Shown here one piece after another: positions 34,776 to 47,136 of a stretch of 64,000 nt of DNA. Position numbers and translations under genes: made by a program. The stretch comes from Paracoccaceae bacterium (GTDB lineage Bacteria > Pseudomonadota > Alphaproteobacteria > Rhodobacterales > Rhodobacteraceae): positions 118,279-182,278 of the forward strand of contig JAAFAB010000007.1 of assembly GCA_018222585.1 (NCBI GenBank), read 5' to 3'. The number at the start of each line of letters is the position of its first letter. Within the stretch, counting starts at the first letter, position 1. The notes under the pieces are model-generated. The model did not search any database, was not told where the DNA came from, and saw nothing but the letters and a program-made list of their open reading frames with translations.

Positions 34776-35285
34776 TCAGGCGGCGCGGCTCACCAGAACC
34801 TCGTCCACCTGCTTGGCGGCGGCCACCTCGTCCCCGCCGGCGACGGCGGCGACTTCGCGGGTCAGGCGCTCCAGCGCGGCTTCGTACAGCTGACGCTCGG
34901 AATAGGACTGCTCGCGCTGGTCGTCGCTGCGGTGCAGGTCGCGCACCACTTCGGCGATGGCGATCAGGTCACCGGAGTTGATCTTCTGTTCGTACTCCTG
35001 GGCACGGCGCGACCACATGGCACGCTTCACCTTGGCCTTGCCCTTCAGGGTCTTCATTGCCTGGCTCACCACGTCGGGGGTCGAGAGGCTGCGCATCCCG
35101 ATCTCGGTCGCCTTGTTGGTGGGAACGCGCAGGGTCATCTTGTCCTTCTCGAAGGAGATGACGAAGAGTTCCAGCGGGATGCCCGCGATCTCCTGGCTTT
35201 CGATCGAGACGATCTGGCCGACGCCATGAGCCGGGTAGACAACATAGTCGTTGGGGCGGAACTCGGATTTCTTGGTCTTGGTCAT
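34776..35285 (-). CDS. carD: CarD family transcriptional regulator
   Basis: This 169-residue protein has an N-terminal Tudor-like RNA-polymerase interaction domain ([35 protein letters not shown]) and a C-terminal helical DNA-contacting part ([34 protein letters not shown]). CarD binds RNA polymerase beta and stabilises the open promoter complex, with broad effects on rRNA and growth genes. Its position next to the seven-iron ferredoxin gene is usual in this order. Confidence 0.95.
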   Translation of the reverse strand: MTKTKKSEFRPNDYVVYPAHGVGQIVSIESQEIAGIPLELFVISFEKDKMTLRVPTNKATEIGMRSLSTPDVVSQAMKTLKGKAKVKRAMWSRRAQEYEQKINSGDLIAIAEVVRDLHRSDDQREQSYSERQLYEAALERLTREVAAVAGGDEVAAAKQVDEVLVSRAA

Positions 35286-35507
35286 AGAGCTTCTTCCTCA
35301 CATACCCACGCGCGAGAGGGCACGAAAACGTCCGGCGCCGACGTGCGGCACCAAACGCGCGATTACATCTCTTCAGATCGGGAACCTACGGTCAGCAGCG
35401 TCCGGGGTTCTGGCAGGGGCGGTCTTTTCCATGTGTAAAAACGGTGTATAACACAGAATCACCCGAAAAAGAAGGGTGCTGACGCGCCAACGCAACGTGA
35501 GAGGGAG

Positions 35508-35846
35508 TCAGCCGCCCTCGCCCGGCGCCTCGGAGAAGTACTTCTCCAGCTTGCCGGTCTCGCCATCCCGCTCTTCGGCGGTCGGCAGAGGGTCCTTCTT
35601 GGTGATGATCACCGGCCAGAGTTCCGCATATTTGCGGTTGAATTCAACCCATTGATCCATGTCCGGCTCGGTATCGGGGCGGATCGCATCGGCCGGGCAT
35701 TCGGGTTCACAGACGCCGCAGTCGATGCATTCGTCGGGATGGATCACCAGGGTGTTCTCGCCTTCGTAGAAACAGTCCACCGGGCAGACTTCGACGCAGT
35801 CGGTGTACTTGCAGGCGATACAATTGTCGGTGACGACGTAGGTCAT
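35508..35846 (-). CDS. fdxA: Seven-iron (3Fe-4S/4Fe-4S) ferredoxin FdxA
   Basis: This 112-residue protein shows both cluster patterns. Cys9, Cys17 and Cys50 are placed for the 3Fe-4S cluster; Cys21, Cys40, Cys43 and Cys46 for the 4Fe-4S cluster; Cys12 and Cys25 are the usual extra cysteines. The tail [19 protein letters not shown] is typical of the Azotobacter FdI-type family. It is a cytoplasmic electron carrier of general use. It is separated by 222 bp from carD, so it has its own transcript or a shared one read through. Confidence 0.95.
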   Translation of the reverse strand: MTYVVTDNCIACKYTDCVEVCPVDCFYEGENTLVIHPDECIDCGVCEPECPADAIRPDTEPDMDQWVEFNRKYAELWPVIITKKDPLPTAEERDGETGKLEKYFSEAPGEGG

Positions 35847-35919
35847 GGCTTACTCTCGAAGTACGATCAGTGGCCTAGCTAGACCACTGTTTGTAATCAT
35901 TCAAGTCGGGGAGAAGCAT

Positions 35920-36288
35920 TCAGGGCCGATCAAGATCGAGTTTCCTGCGGTCCCGCTTCGTCGGGCGAGAATTGCCTTCGATCCGGGCAATAGGCGGAAC
36001 GGGTTTCTCCTGGGTTTCAGGCGGCGAAAGGTCCTCGTAGAGGGCCTGGGCCTCGGGCGCCGGGCCGCGCCGGGTTCCGAGCGCGACCAGCTTCACCACC
36101 CGGATCAGCCGCCCCTGCGGAAAGGTCAGCACATCGCCGGGGCCAACCGAATGGGAGGCCTTGGCGGCGCGGTTGCCGTTCACCCGCAGATGCCCGCCGG
36201 TGACGCAGGCGGCGGCGAGGCTGCGGCTCTTGAAGAACCGCGCCTGCCACAGCCATTTGTCCACGCGCATCCGGGCCGAGGGCTCCAA
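35920..36288 (-). CDS. S4-domain RNA-binding protein (Hsp15-like)
   Basis: This 122-residue protein begins MRVDKWLWQARFFKSRSLAAACVTGGHLRVNGNRAAK when counted from Met7, a classic S4 fold of the Hsp15/HslR family. These proteins bind free 50S subunits carrying nascent chains and help recycle stalled ribosomes. A basic tail (RPTKRDRRKLDLDRP) follows. The start lies three bases from the stop of the helicase gene, forming an operon. Confidence 0.88.
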   Translation of the reverse strand: MEPSARMRVDKWLWQARFFKSRSLAAACVTGGHLRVNGNRAAKASHSVGPGDVLTFPQGRLIRVVKLVALGTRRGPAPEAQALYEDLSPPETQEKPVPPIARIEGNSRPTKRDRRKLDLDRP

Positions 36289-36291
36289 GGA

Positions 36292-39186
<2,895 letters not shown>

Positions 39187-39216
39187 TGCCTGTCCTCTCC
39201 GTCTCAGCGTACGGGA

Positions 39217-39804
39217 TCAGATATCGCTGCCGGAGACCCGAGATACAAGCCGGTCACGCCCTTCGGCGGCGGCTTCATGTGCCGGGTAGAGGTCGAGGAC
39301 GGCGGTGTAGCCCGCGAAGGCCGCGTCGATCCGGCCGGTTTCCTCAAGCACCAAGGCCAGGCCGTAGGCCGCCTGGAAGTTCAGCGGATTGAGCGCCAGC
39401 GCCTGTTCCAGGTCGGCCTGGGCCAGGCCCGGTTCTTCCAGCCGGAAGAAGGCCATGGCCCGCATGTGCCAGGCTTCCGCGAACCCCGGCGCGTGGTCGA
39501 TCAGCGCCGAGAAATGGCCGACCGCCTCGTCGAAATCCTCGCGCTCCAGCGCGTCGCGGCCCTTGCGCAGCAGCAGGTCCATCGAGGAGGAGCCGGAACT
39601 GGACCAGATCAGTTCCAGCTCGCGCACGATCTGGCGCGCCTCATCCGGTGGGGCATCGGCGAGCGCCGAGACCAGCGGCGCCGCGCGGTTGTCGCCGGCC
39701 GAGGTGACCGAATCGTCCGCGCGCCCTAGACTGGGGGGCAGCAGGAATAACGCTGCGGCAAAAACCGCGCAGGCCGATTTGAGGTGTCGATTGAAAGCGT
39801 TCAT
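39217..39804 (-). CDS. Periplasmic TPR protein
   Basis: This 195-residue protein has a signal peptide (ACAVFAAALFLLPPSLGRA). The mature part contains tetratricopeptide repeats: LLLRKGRDALEREDFDEAVGHFSALIDHAPGF, AEAWHMRAMAFFRLEEPGLAQADLEQALALNPLNF and a third beginning AAYGLALVLEETGRIDAAF. ATG 39804 gives the signal peptide; the frame reaches further back without one. It probably acts as a protein-binding scaffold in the envelope. It lies 30 bases downstream of nothing it obviously serves; the helicase gene follows on the same strand. Confidence 0.8.
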   Translation of the reverse strand: MNAFNRHLKSACAVFAAALFLLPPSLGRADDSVTSAGDNRAAPLVSALADAPPDEARQIVRELELIWSSSGSSSMDLLLRKGRDALEREDFDEAVGHFSALIDHAPGFAEAWHMRAMAFFRLEEPGLAQADLEQALALNPLNFQAAYGLALVLEETGRIDAAFAGYTAVLDLYPAHEAAAEGRDRLVSRVSGSDI

Positions 39805-39876
39805 GGCGCCTATAAGTGTAGCGCGAGAATGCGGGTTTGAGACCCCCCGATCATTTAAAATTGAAGGAAGCGCGAC

Positions 39877-40173
39877 ATGAGCGAAGTGATTTCCGCAGCG
39901 GTAACGGCCCTGAACGAGAAGCTTTCGGGCGAAGATATCGATTTCACTGCGAAATTCGTCATCGAGGACGAGGGCGAAATCCTCGTCGACAGCGACGGCG
40001 CCCGGGCTGTCGAGGCTGGCGAAGAGGCCGAGGTGACCCTCAGCGCCGACCAGGAAACCTTTCAGGACATGCTTTCGGGAGATCTTAACCCGACCTCTGC
40101 CTTCATGACCGGCAAGCTCAGCGTCGACGGCGACATGGGCACCGCGATGAAGCTGGGATCGCTCCTGGGCTGA
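39877..40173 (+). CDS. SCP2 sterol-binding-domain protein
   Basis: This 98-residue protein covers most of one SCP2 domain: FTAKFVIEDEGEILVDS, EVTLSADQETFQDMLSGDLNPTSAFMTGKLSVDGDMGTAMKLGSLL. SCP2 folds bind lipids in a hydrophobic tunnel; bacterial stand-alone versions are common in this order, and ligand and role are not known. The ATG is preceded by GGAAG. It is divergent from the TPR gene and 58 bases upstream of a hydrolase gene in the same direction. Confidence 0.9.
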   Translation: MSEVISAAVTALNEKLSGEDIDFTAKFVIEDEGEILVDSDGARAVEAGEEAEVTLSADQETFQDMLSGDLNPTSAFMTGKLSVDGDMGTAMKLGSLLG

Positions 40174-40231
40174 GACCCGTTCAGGGTCAGGGAAAGCACC
40201 GCCGCTCTGCGCGGGGTGCCTGGAGGATGAC

Positions 40232-41212
40232 GTGACCAAGACCGATGAACTGACCGCTCCGTTCTTCGAGGACCAGGCCGAGGGTCCGGCGGGGGGCTAT
40301 GCCCGCTGGGTCACCGCCGCGGACGGGGTGCGCCTGCGGCTGGTGCACTGGCCGCTGGAGGGGGCAAAGGGCACCGTGCTGCTCTTCCCCGGCCGCACCG
40401 AATACGCCGAGAAATACGGTCGCGCGGCGGCGGATTTCGCCGCCCGCGGGTTCGCCACGCTGACCGTCGACTGGCGCGGTCAGGGGCTGGCGGACCGGGT
40501 GGCGGGGGACCCGGCGCTTGGTCACGTTGCGCGCTTCTCCGACTACCAGTTCGACGTTCAGGCCCTGATGGCCGCCCTGCCGGACATGGGCATCACGGGG
40601 CCGCTGTTCCTGCTGGCGCATTCCATGGGCGGCTGCATCGGGCTGCGTGCCCTGCACGAGGGGCTGGATGTCCGCGCCGCCGCCTTCACCGCCCCGATGT
40701 GGGGGATCGAACTGCCGGCCTTCCTCCGTCCGATCGCCTGGATGCTCTCCGGCGCCTCCCATTATCTCGGCATGGCCGAGGTGCTCTCGCCCGGCACCCG
40801 GTCCGAGACCTACGTGCTCTTCGAGCCCTTCGCCGCCAACAAGCTGACCACCGATTCCGCAATGTACGAGTACATGCGCCGACAGGCCCAGGCCCATCCC
40901 GAGCTGATGATCGGCGGGCCGACGATGAAGTGGCTGAACGAGGCCCTGCGCGAGATGCTGCGCCTGGCGCGGATGCCCTCGCCCGCCCTGCCCTGCCTGA
41001 CCTTCCTCGGCACCGAAGAGAGCATCGTCTCGCCCCAGCGGATCCGTGACCGGATGGCGGCCTGGCCGGGGGGCAGGCTGGAGCTGATCGAGGGCGCCCG
41101 GCACGAGGTCATGATGGAGGGCGCAGAGACCCGCCGCCGGACCTTCGACGCCTGCGCGGCGCATTTCGCGGCGCATCTGCACGACAACGGCACCAGTCGC
41201 GCCAGCGCCTGA
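40232..41212 (+). CDS. Alpha/beta hydrolase, lysophospholipase-like
   Basis: This 326-residue protein starts at a GTG with GGAGG six bases before it. It has LFPGRTEYAEKYG (oxyanion region), VDWRGQGLADR, the nucleophile elbow LLAHSMGG, SPQRIRDR with the later acid, and EGARHEVMME holding the final His. This order matches Hydrolase_4/monoacylglycerol-lipase-type enzymes (PldB-like). A lipid substrate would fit with the SCP2 gene directly upstream. Soluble, no signal peptide. Confidence 0.85.
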   Translation: MTKTDELTAPFFEDQAEGPAGGYARWVTAADGVRLRLVHWPLEGAKGTVLLFPGRTEYAEKYGRAAADFAARGFATLTVDWRGQGLADRVAGDPALGHVARFSDYQFDVQALMAALPDMGITGPLFLLAHSMGGCIGLRALHEGLDVRAAAFTAPMWGIELPAFLRPIAWMLSGASHYLGMAEVLSPGTRSETYVLFEPFAANKLTTDSAMYEYMRRQAQAHPELMIGGPTMKWLNEALREMLRLARMPSPALPCLTFLGTEESIVSPQRIRDRMAAWPGGRLELIEGARHEVMMEGAETRRRTFDACAAHFAAHLHDNGTSRASA

Positions 41213-41506
41213 GGCCCCGCCCTCGACGGTCGTCAGCGTCCCGCCGCTCTCCGGCGCGGCGCTGCCCCCGAGGACGGCCGGGTGATCGCGCGGCCCCGGC
41301 CAGCTGCGTCGGAAACTGACACAAGCGCGCGTCGGTCCGCTCCGGGCACCCTGGCGGCGTCAGCCGCCGCGACCGAGGTGGCTCGATGCCCCCGAGGGCG
41401 CCACCCCGCCAGAGATCCCTCCCCTGCGCGCCCTGCGGCCAAGGGCGACCTTGCCCCCCGCCGCCCCGGGACCTATGTCTGAAGTCCCGAAGTACCTGGA
41501 GGTCCC

Positions 41507-43360
41507 ATGCGCGCCCTGCCCTTTGCCGCCCCGTTCCAATCCGGCCATCCCCTGCCCCGTGACGCCAACGCGCCGGCGGCTGAAGGGGAAAGCCCCTTCG
41601 GCAAGCTGCCCGAATGGGACCTGAGCGATCTCTACCCCGCCCCCGATGCCACCGAGCTGAAGCGCGACCTGGACTGGCTGGAAGAGGCCTGCACCCGCTT
41701 CGCTACCGACTTCGAGGGCAAGCTGGCCGAACTGGACGCCGAGGGCTTCCTCGACTGCGTGCTGCGCAACGAGAAGATCCAGGCCGTCTCGGGCCGCATC
41801 ATGTCCTATGCGGGGCTGCGCTACTACCAGCTGACCACCGCCGGCGACCGGGTCAAGTTCATGTCCGACATGCAGGACAAGCTGACCAATTTCACCACGC
41901 CGCTGGTCTTCTTCACGCTGGAAATCAACCGCCTGCCCGATGACCACCTCGACGGGCTCTTCGCTGAAAACGCCGAGCTGGCACGCTACAAGCCCGTTTT
42001 CGACCGCATCCGCGCCATGAAGGACTACCAGCTTTCCGACGAGCTGGAGAAGTTCCTGCATGACCTCGGCGTGGTCGGCGACGCCTGGGAAAAGCTGTTT
42101 GACGAGACCATCGCGGGCCTGACCTTCGACGTCGACGGCGAAGAGCTGGGCATCGAGGCCACCCTGACCCTGCTGACCGACCACGACCGCGCCAAGCGCG
42201 AGGCCGCCGCGCGCGAACTCGCCAACGTCCTGAACGCCAATATCCGCACCTTCGCCCGGGTCCACAACACGACCGCCAAGGAGAAGGAGGTCATCGACCG
42301 CTGGCGCGGTATGCCGACCGCCCAGACCGGCCGTCACCTGTCGAACCACGTCGAACCCGAGGTGGTCGAGGCCCTGCGCAATGCCGTTGTCTCGGCCTAC
42401 CCCCGCCTGTCGCATCGCTACTACGAGCTGAAGCGCAAGTGGCTGGGTCTCGACCGGATGCAGGTCTGGGACCGCAACGCGCCCCTGCCCACCGAGGCCC
42501 CGAAGCTGGTCAACTGGGACGAGGCCGAAGCGACGGTGATGGAGGCCTACGCCGGCTTCTCGCCGAAGATGGCAGAGATCGCCAAACCCTTCTTCACCGA
42601 TGGCTGGATCGACGCGGGCGTGAAGCCCGGCAAGGCGCCGGGCGCCTTCGCCCACCCCACCGTCACCGAGGTCCACCCCTACGTGATGCTGAACTACCTC
42701 GGCAAACCGCGCGACGTGATGACGCTGGCGCATGAGCTGGGCCATGGCGTCCACCAGGTGCTGGCCGCCGGTCAGGGCGAAATGCTGTCCTCCACCCCGC
42801 TGACCCTGGCCGAGACGGCTTCGGTCTTCGGCGAGATGCTGACCTTCCGCGCCATGCTCGCCAAGGCCGAGACCAAGGAGCAGAAGAAGACCCTGCTGGC
42901 CGGCAAGGTCGAGGACATGATCAACACGGTCGTGCGCCAGATCGCCTTCTACGACTTCGAGTGCAAGCTGCACGAGGCGCGTCGCGGCGGGGAACTGACG
43001 CCCGAGGACATCAACGCGCTGTGGATGTCGGTGCAGGCCGAAAGCCTCGGCCCGGCGTTTGACTTCATGGACGGCTACGAGACCTACTGGGCCTATATCC
43101 CCCACTTCGTCCACTCGCCCTTCTACGTCTACGCCTATGCCTTCGGCGACGGGCTGGTGAACGCGCTCTATGCGGTCTACGAGGAGGCCCCCGAGGGCTT
43201 CCAGGACAAGTACTTCGACATGCTGAAGGCCGGCGGCTCGAAGCACCACAAGGAGCTTTTGGCCCCCTTCGGCCTCGACGCCTCCGACCCGGCCTTCTGG
43301 GACAAGGGCCTGAGCATGATCGAAAGCTTCATCGACGAACTGGAGGCGATGGAGGACTGA
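41507..43360 (+). CDS. pepF: M3-family oligoendopeptidase F
   Basis: This 617-residue zinc peptidase has the active-site motif HELGH (409-413) within LAHELGHGVHQVL. ETASVFGEML supplies the third zinc ligand (Glu), and HSPFYVYAYAFG near the C-terminus contains conserved substrate-binding His and Tyr residues. PepF degrades oligopeptides in the cytoplasm. The ATG is preceded by GGAGG. The length matches the proteobacterial PepF group. The next gene starts one base after the stop. Confidence 0.93.
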   Translation: MRALPFAAPFQSGHPLPRDANAPAAEGESPFGKLPEWDLSDLYPAPDATELKRDLDWLEEACTRFATDFEGKLAELDAEGFLDCVLRNEKIQAVSGRIMSYAGLRYYQLTTAGDRVKFMSDMQDKLTNFTTPLVFFTLEINRLPDDHLDGLFAENAELARYKPVFDRIRAMKDYQLSDELEKFLHDLGVVGDAWEKLFDETIAGLTFDVDGEELGIEATLTLLTDHDRAKREAAARELANVLNANIRTFARVHNTTAKEKEVIDRWRGMPTAQTGRHLSNHVEPEVVEALRNAVVSAYPRLSHRYYELKRKWLGLDRMQVWDRNAPLPTEAPKLVNWDEAEATVMEAYAGFSPKMAEIAKPFFTDGWIDAGVKPGKAPGAFAHPTVTEVHPYVMLNYLGKPRDVMTLAHELGHGVHQVLAAGQGEMLSSTPLTLAETASVFGEMLTFRAMLAKAETKEQKKTLLAGKVEDMINTVVRQIAFYDFECKLHEARRGGELTPEDINALWMSVQAESLGPAFDFMDGYETYWAYIPHFVHSPFYVYAYAFGDGLVNALYAVYEEAPEGFQDKYFDMLKAGGSKHHKELLAPFGLDASDPAFWDKGLSMIESFIDELEAMED

Positions 43361-43361
43361 C

Positions 43362-43607
43362 ATGACCCGGCGCCCTGCCCGCCGACACAGTTTCAGAAAC
43401 GCTCTGCGGCGGGTCCTTGTCAGGATCCGCCGTTTTCTTCCGCCCGGCACCCGTCTGCCGGTGGGTCTTCTGCTGATGGTCGGCGGGGTGCTGGGCTTCC
43501 TGCCCGTTCTCGGCTTCTGGATGCTGCCCCTCGGCGTCGCGGTGGCGGCGCTGGACCTGGTGCCGCTCTGGCGCTGGCTCAGGCACCGCCCCGGGCCGCC
43601 CTCGTAA
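43362..43607 (+). CDS. Small membrane protein
   Basis: This 81-residue protein has a very basic N-terminus (RRPARRHSFRNALRRVLVRIRR) and two hydrophobic stretches (LPVGLLLMVGGVLGFLPVLGFWMLPLGVAVAALDL). It is cotranscribed with pepF, one base apart. No function known; the pattern resembles short conserved inner-membrane proteins of this order. Confidence 0.7.
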   Translation: MTRRPARRHSFRNALRRVLVRIRRFLPPGTRLPVGLLLMVGGVLGFLPVLGFWMLPLGVAVAALDLVPLWRWLRHRPGPPS

Positions 43608-43668
43608 CGCGACGTTCCGGTAGGGAAACGCGGACCCTCCCCCTAGGCTGGCGCTCAGGGAGGACATC

Positions 43669-44844
43669 ATGACATTCATCAAGAGAGTTTTCGCGGCCCT
43701 GCTGGGCCTTCTGGTGCTGGCCGTCATCCTGGGTCTGGTGGTGGTCCCGGCGCGGGTCGAGGACGGTCGAAACCCGGTCTTCGCCCATGCCCCCTATCCG
43801 GTCTCGCCAGAGGCGCAGGCCCTGCACGACGGCCTGCTGATCGGCGACTGGCACGCCGACAGCCTGCTGTGGAAGCGCGACCTGACGCAGCGCGGCGACC
43901 GCGGCCAGGTCGACTTTCCCCGCCTGCGCGAGGGCAATGTCGCCCTGCAGGTCTTCACCACGGTGACGAAAAGCCCCGCCGGCCAGAACTACGAGGCCAA
44001 TTCCGCCGAGGCCTTCGACAATATCACCCTGCTGGCCGCCGTCTCACTCTGGCCGCCCCGGACCTGGAACGACCTGACCGAACGGGCCCTCTACCAGGCC
44101 CGGAAGCTGGAGCGTTTCGCGGCCAGGGACGGCGCGGTGACCCTGATCCGCAACCGCGCCGACCTGGACGCCGTGCTGGCCGCCCGCGCGGCAGGAGAGG
44201 ACCGCCTCGGCGCCCTGCTCGGCATCGAGGGCGCTCATGCGCTGGAGGGCGACATCGCCAATCTGGACCGGCTGGAGGCAGCGGGCTTCCGCATCATCGG
44301 GCTGCACCACTTCTTCGACAACGCGCTTGGCGGCTCGCTGCACGGGCTGGGCACCGAGGGGCTGAGCGACTTCGGCCGCACCGTGGTGGCAGAGGTCGAG
44401 GCGCGCGGCATGGTGCTGGACCTGGCCCATTCCGCGCCCCGGGTGGTCGAGGAGGTTCTGGCGCTGACAGAGATGCCTTTCGTGATCAGCCACGGCGGCT
44501 TCTCTGGCAGCTGTCCGGTGACGCGCAACCTGCCCGAGCCGCTGATGCGGCAGATCGCGGCGCGCGGCGGGGTTCTCGGCATGGGCTACTGGCCCGACGT
44601 GACCTGCGGCGACGGCAGCCCCGGCAACGTGGCAGCGATGATCGCCGATGCGGTGGCGGCGCTCGGCGCCGAGCATGTCGCGCTCGGGTCGGACTTCGAC
44701 GGCTCGGTCGGCACGGCCTTCGACACCTCCGAGCTGGCCGCCCTGACCCAGGCGCTGCTGGACGCCGGCCTGAGCGAGGCCCAGATCGCCCTGGTCGCGG
44801 GTGGCAACATGCAACGCCTGCTGGCGGCGCGCCTGCCGGACTGA
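43669..44844 (+). CDS. Membrane dipeptidase, M19 family
   Basis: This 391-residue protein has an N-terminal hydrophobic anchor (VFAALLGLLVLAVILGLVVV). The renal-dipeptidase pattern follows: DWHADSL with His62 and Asp64 as metal ligands, GIEGAH with bridging Glu187, GLHHFFDN, DLAHSA, VISHGG and LGSDFDGS. M19 enzymes cleave dipeptides, including D-containing ones, with two zinc ions. The anchor places it on the periplasmic side. It ends eight bases before a very strong hairpin. Confidence 0.92.
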   Translation: MTFIKRVFAALLGLLVLAVILGLVVVPARVEDGRNPVFAHAPYPVSPEAQALHDGLLIGDWHADSLLWKRDLTQRGDRGQVDFPRLREGNVALQVFTTVTKSPAGQNYEANSAEAFDNITLLAAVSLWPPRTWNDLTERALYQARKLERFAARDGAVTLIRNRADLDAVLAARAAGEDRLGALLGIEGAHALEGDIANLDRLEAAGFRIIGLHHFFDNALGGSLHGLGTEGLSDFGRTVVAEVEARGMVLDLAHSAPRVVEEVLALTEMPFVISHGGFSGSCPVTRNLPEPLMRQIAARGGVLGMGYWPDVTCGDGSPGNVAAMIADAVAALGAEHVALGSDFDGSVGTAFDTSELAALTQALLDAGLSEAQIALVAGGNMQRLLAARLPD

Positions 44845-44851
44845 AGGGGGT

Positions 44852-44894
44852 GGGGGCCGGGGCGGGTGGGCTCTGCCCACCCGCCCCGGCCCCC
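44852..44894. terminator. Bidirectional hairpin with 20-bp perfect arms
   Basis: Arms 44852-44871 and 44875-44894 are exact reverse complements, separated by TCT. It lies between the convergent dipeptidase and oxidoreductase genes (stops at 44844 and 44902). Neither side has a long T-run, so it may block transcription, stabilise mRNA ends, or be a REP-like element. Confidence 0.75.
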
Positions 44895-44901
44895 TTGGCA
44901 C

Positions 44902-45873
44902 CTACTGCCCGGCAAGAGCCTGGTCGATCATCCTCTGGGTGCCCCGGGCCCGTTCCAGCGGCCAGGGCCAAGCGCATTCTCCCCTGACGGCGGCCCCGAA
45001 TGTCTCGACTTGGCGAATATACTGGTCCACCCTCGGAAAGCGTTCGATCGTGTCGGGCTGGCCTGCGCGGCTGATGTGCAATTCGGCCTGCGAAAAGGTC
45101 AGCGGGTTGTAGGGACAGCTCACCCGGATGCTGCCCTGCGTACCGTGGAACTGCATCTGCTGGCGCCGCTCCATCCGGGTGGAGACCATCGAATGCAGCT
45201 CGAAGCCGCCGAAATCGAAGACATTGGACGCGAAGGTGTCGACCCCGTGGCGCAGCTCCAGCCGGGCATGGGGCATCGAGAGCGGTTCCCGTGCCACCGC
45301 CAGCCGGGTGGCACCGAAGGTATAGACGCCGATGTCGCGCAGCCCGCCGCCGCCGGTCTCGGGCTTGTTGCGGATGTTGCCCATGTCGGGATTGTCGTAG
45401 GTGAAGACGGCCTCGACCTGCAGCAGTTCGCCAATCTCTCCCGCCTCCAGCAGGGCCGCGACCCGCGCCCACTGGGGGTGATGCACGATCATGAACGCCT
45501 CGGAGGCCAGCAGGCCACTGTCGTCCCGTGCCGCGATCAGCCCATCGAAATCGGCGTCGCGCATCGCAATGGGTTTCTCGCAAAGCACGTGCTTTCCGGC
45601 CTGCAGCGCCTTGACCGTCCAGGGGACATGCAGGTGGTTGGGCAGCGGCACGTAGACGGCGTCGATGCCGGGATCGGCCAGCAGCGCCTCGTAACTGTCA
45701 TGGTAGCGCAGGCCCGGCGCGAAGGACCGGAAGGGGGCAATCTTCTCCTCCGACGAGGAGGCGATGGCACAGAGTTGCGCATCGCGCGCCGCGTGGATCG
45801 CCGGCCCCATGACCTCGCGGGCGAATTTCGCCGCCCCCAGGATGCCCCAGCGGACAGGTGTCACATCAGTCAT
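44902..45873 (-). CDS. Gfo/Idh/MocA family oxidoreductase
   Basis: This 323-residue protein has an N-terminal Rossmann fold (RWGILGAAKFAREVMGPAI), then DAVYVPLPNHLHVPWTVKALQAGKHVLCEKPIA, with the conserved EKP lysine that binds the nicotinamide. The C-terminal alpha/beta domain is GFO_IDH_MocA_C-like. Members reduce or oxidise sugars and inositols with NAD(P); the substrate is not readable. The start at 45873 is chosen over 45915 because the fold begins there. The rpoH terminator stands upstream. Confidence 0.9.
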   Translation of the reverse strand: MTDVTPVRWGILGAAKFAREVMGPAIHAARDAQLCAIASSSEEKIAPFRSFAPGLRYHDSYEALLADPGIDAVYVPLPNHLHVPWTVKALQAGKHVLCEKPIAMRDADFDGLIAARDDSGLLASEAFMIVHHPQWARVAALLEAGEIGELLQVEAVFTYDNPDMGNIRNKPETGGGGLRDIGVYTFGATRLAVAREPLSMPHARLELRHGVDTFASNVFDFGGFELHSMVSTRMERRQQMQFHGTQGSIRVSCPYNPLTFSQAELHISRAGQPDTIERFPRVDQYIRQVETFGAAVRGECAWPWPLERARGTQRMIDQALAGQ

Positions 45874-45918
45874 GCAAATCTCCCTTTCCCTGAAACCATA
45901 CATGTCCCCGGGCAAAGG

Positions 45919-45948
45919 AAAACCCGCCCCGGGAGGGGGGCGGGTTTT
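45919..45948 (-). terminator. Terminator of rpoH
   Basis: AAAACCCGCCCC (45919-45930) pairs with GGGGCGGGTTTT (45937-45948) over 12 bp. The stem is flanked by A and T runs, so it can work in both directions. It lies 37 bases after the rpoH stop. Confidence 0.85.
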
Positions 45949-45984
45949 GCAAAGTCTTTCCGACCCTGGTTTGCAAACCCGGGG

Positions 45985-46881
45985 TCAGGCCCGGGACAGC
46001 ATCCCCTTGTCCTCGGCCAGTTCCCGCATCCGGCCCTGGAGCTTCTCGAAGGCGCGGACCTCGATCTGCCGGATCCGCTCCCGGCTGACGTCGTACTTGG
46101 CCGAGAGATCCTCCAGCGTGACCGTCTCCTCGGTCAGGCGGCGTTGCGTCAGGATGTCCTTCTCGCGGTCGTTCAACACGTCCATCGCCTCGACCAGCAG
46201 GGCGCGCCGGGCATCCATCTCGTCCCGCTCGGCGTAGTCGCTGGCCTGGTCGGCATCCTCGTCCTCCAGCCAGTCCTGCCATTGCATCGTGCTGTCGGCA
46301 TCCGACCCCACGGTGGCATTGAGAGAGGCATCCGAGCCCGCCATGCGGCGGTTCATCGAGGTCACCTCTTCCTCGGTCACGCCGAGATCGGTGGCGATCT
46401 GCTTGACGTGCTCGGGGCGCAGGTCGCCCTCTTCCAGGGCCCCGATCTTGGCCTTGGCCTTACGCAGGTTGAAGAACAGTTTCTTCTGCGCCGAGGTCGT
46501 GCCCAGCTTCACCAGGCTCCAGGAGCGCAGGATATATTCCTGGATCGAGGCGCGGATCCACCACATCGCGTAGGTCGCCAGGCGGAAACCCTTCTCGGGG
46601 TCGAACCGCTTCACGGCCTGCATCAGCCCCACGTTGGCCTCCGAGATCACCTCGGCCTGGGGCAGCCCGTAACCGCGGTATCCCATGGCGATCTTCGCCG
46701 CCAGACGCAGGTGACTGGTCACCAACTGGTGCGCGGACTGTGTATCCTGGTCCTCGACCCACCGCTTCGCGAGCATGTACTCCTGCTCAGGCTCCAGCAT
46801 CGGAAACTTGCGGATTTCCTGCATGTACCGGTTGAGACCCCCTTCCGGAGTCGGTGCCGGCAAGTTCTGATAATTACTCAA
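45985..46881 (-). CDS. rpoH: RNA polymerase sigma factor RpoH (heat shock)
   Basis: This 298-residue sigma-32 has region 2 (ISEANVGLMQAVKRFDPEKGFRLATYAMWWIRASIQEYIL), the RpoH-specific box QKKLFFNLRK, region 3, and a region 4 HTH (VTLEDLSAKYDVSRERIRQIEVRAFEKLQ). It directs polymerase to heat-shock and envelope or oxidative stress promoters. Many relatives carry two rpoH genes; which one this is cannot be told. It starts MSNYQNLPAPTPEGG, the usual alphaproteobacterial beginning. Confidence 0.96.
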   Translation of the reverse strand: MSNYQNLPAPTPEGGLNRYMQEIRKFPMLEPEQEYMLAKRWVEDQDTQSAHQLVTSHLRLAAKIAMGYRGYGLPQAEVISEANVGLMQAVKRFDPEKGFRLATYAMWWIRASIQEYILRSWSLVKLGTTSAQKKLFFNLRKAKAKIGALEEGDLRPEHVKQIATDLGVTEEEVTSMNRRMAGSDASLNATVGSDADSTMQWQDWLEDEDADQASDYAERDEMDARRALLVEAMDVLNDREKDILTQRRLTEETVTLEDLSAKYDVSRERIRQIEVRAFEKLQGRMRELAEDKGMLSRA

Positions 46882-47136
46882 CTCTCTGTCCTTCCGAGGT
46901 TGTCCCGCGGTATGTAAACGGCCTTAACATCAAGATAGGGACGCCTGATGTTCCGTTCAACCATGGCTTTCTCAAAAGCCTAACGACTGGTGAAAGATTT
47001 GCGCCGAGAAAGCGGAAAGATTTCGCGCTTTCACGGCTCTTTGTTCGAATGTCAGGATATGTCCGCACAACGGAACCGCGCAAGCTGATATTCTGCGCAA
47101 AATTGCACAACGACGCGCCCCATCGGGCACCGGCGC

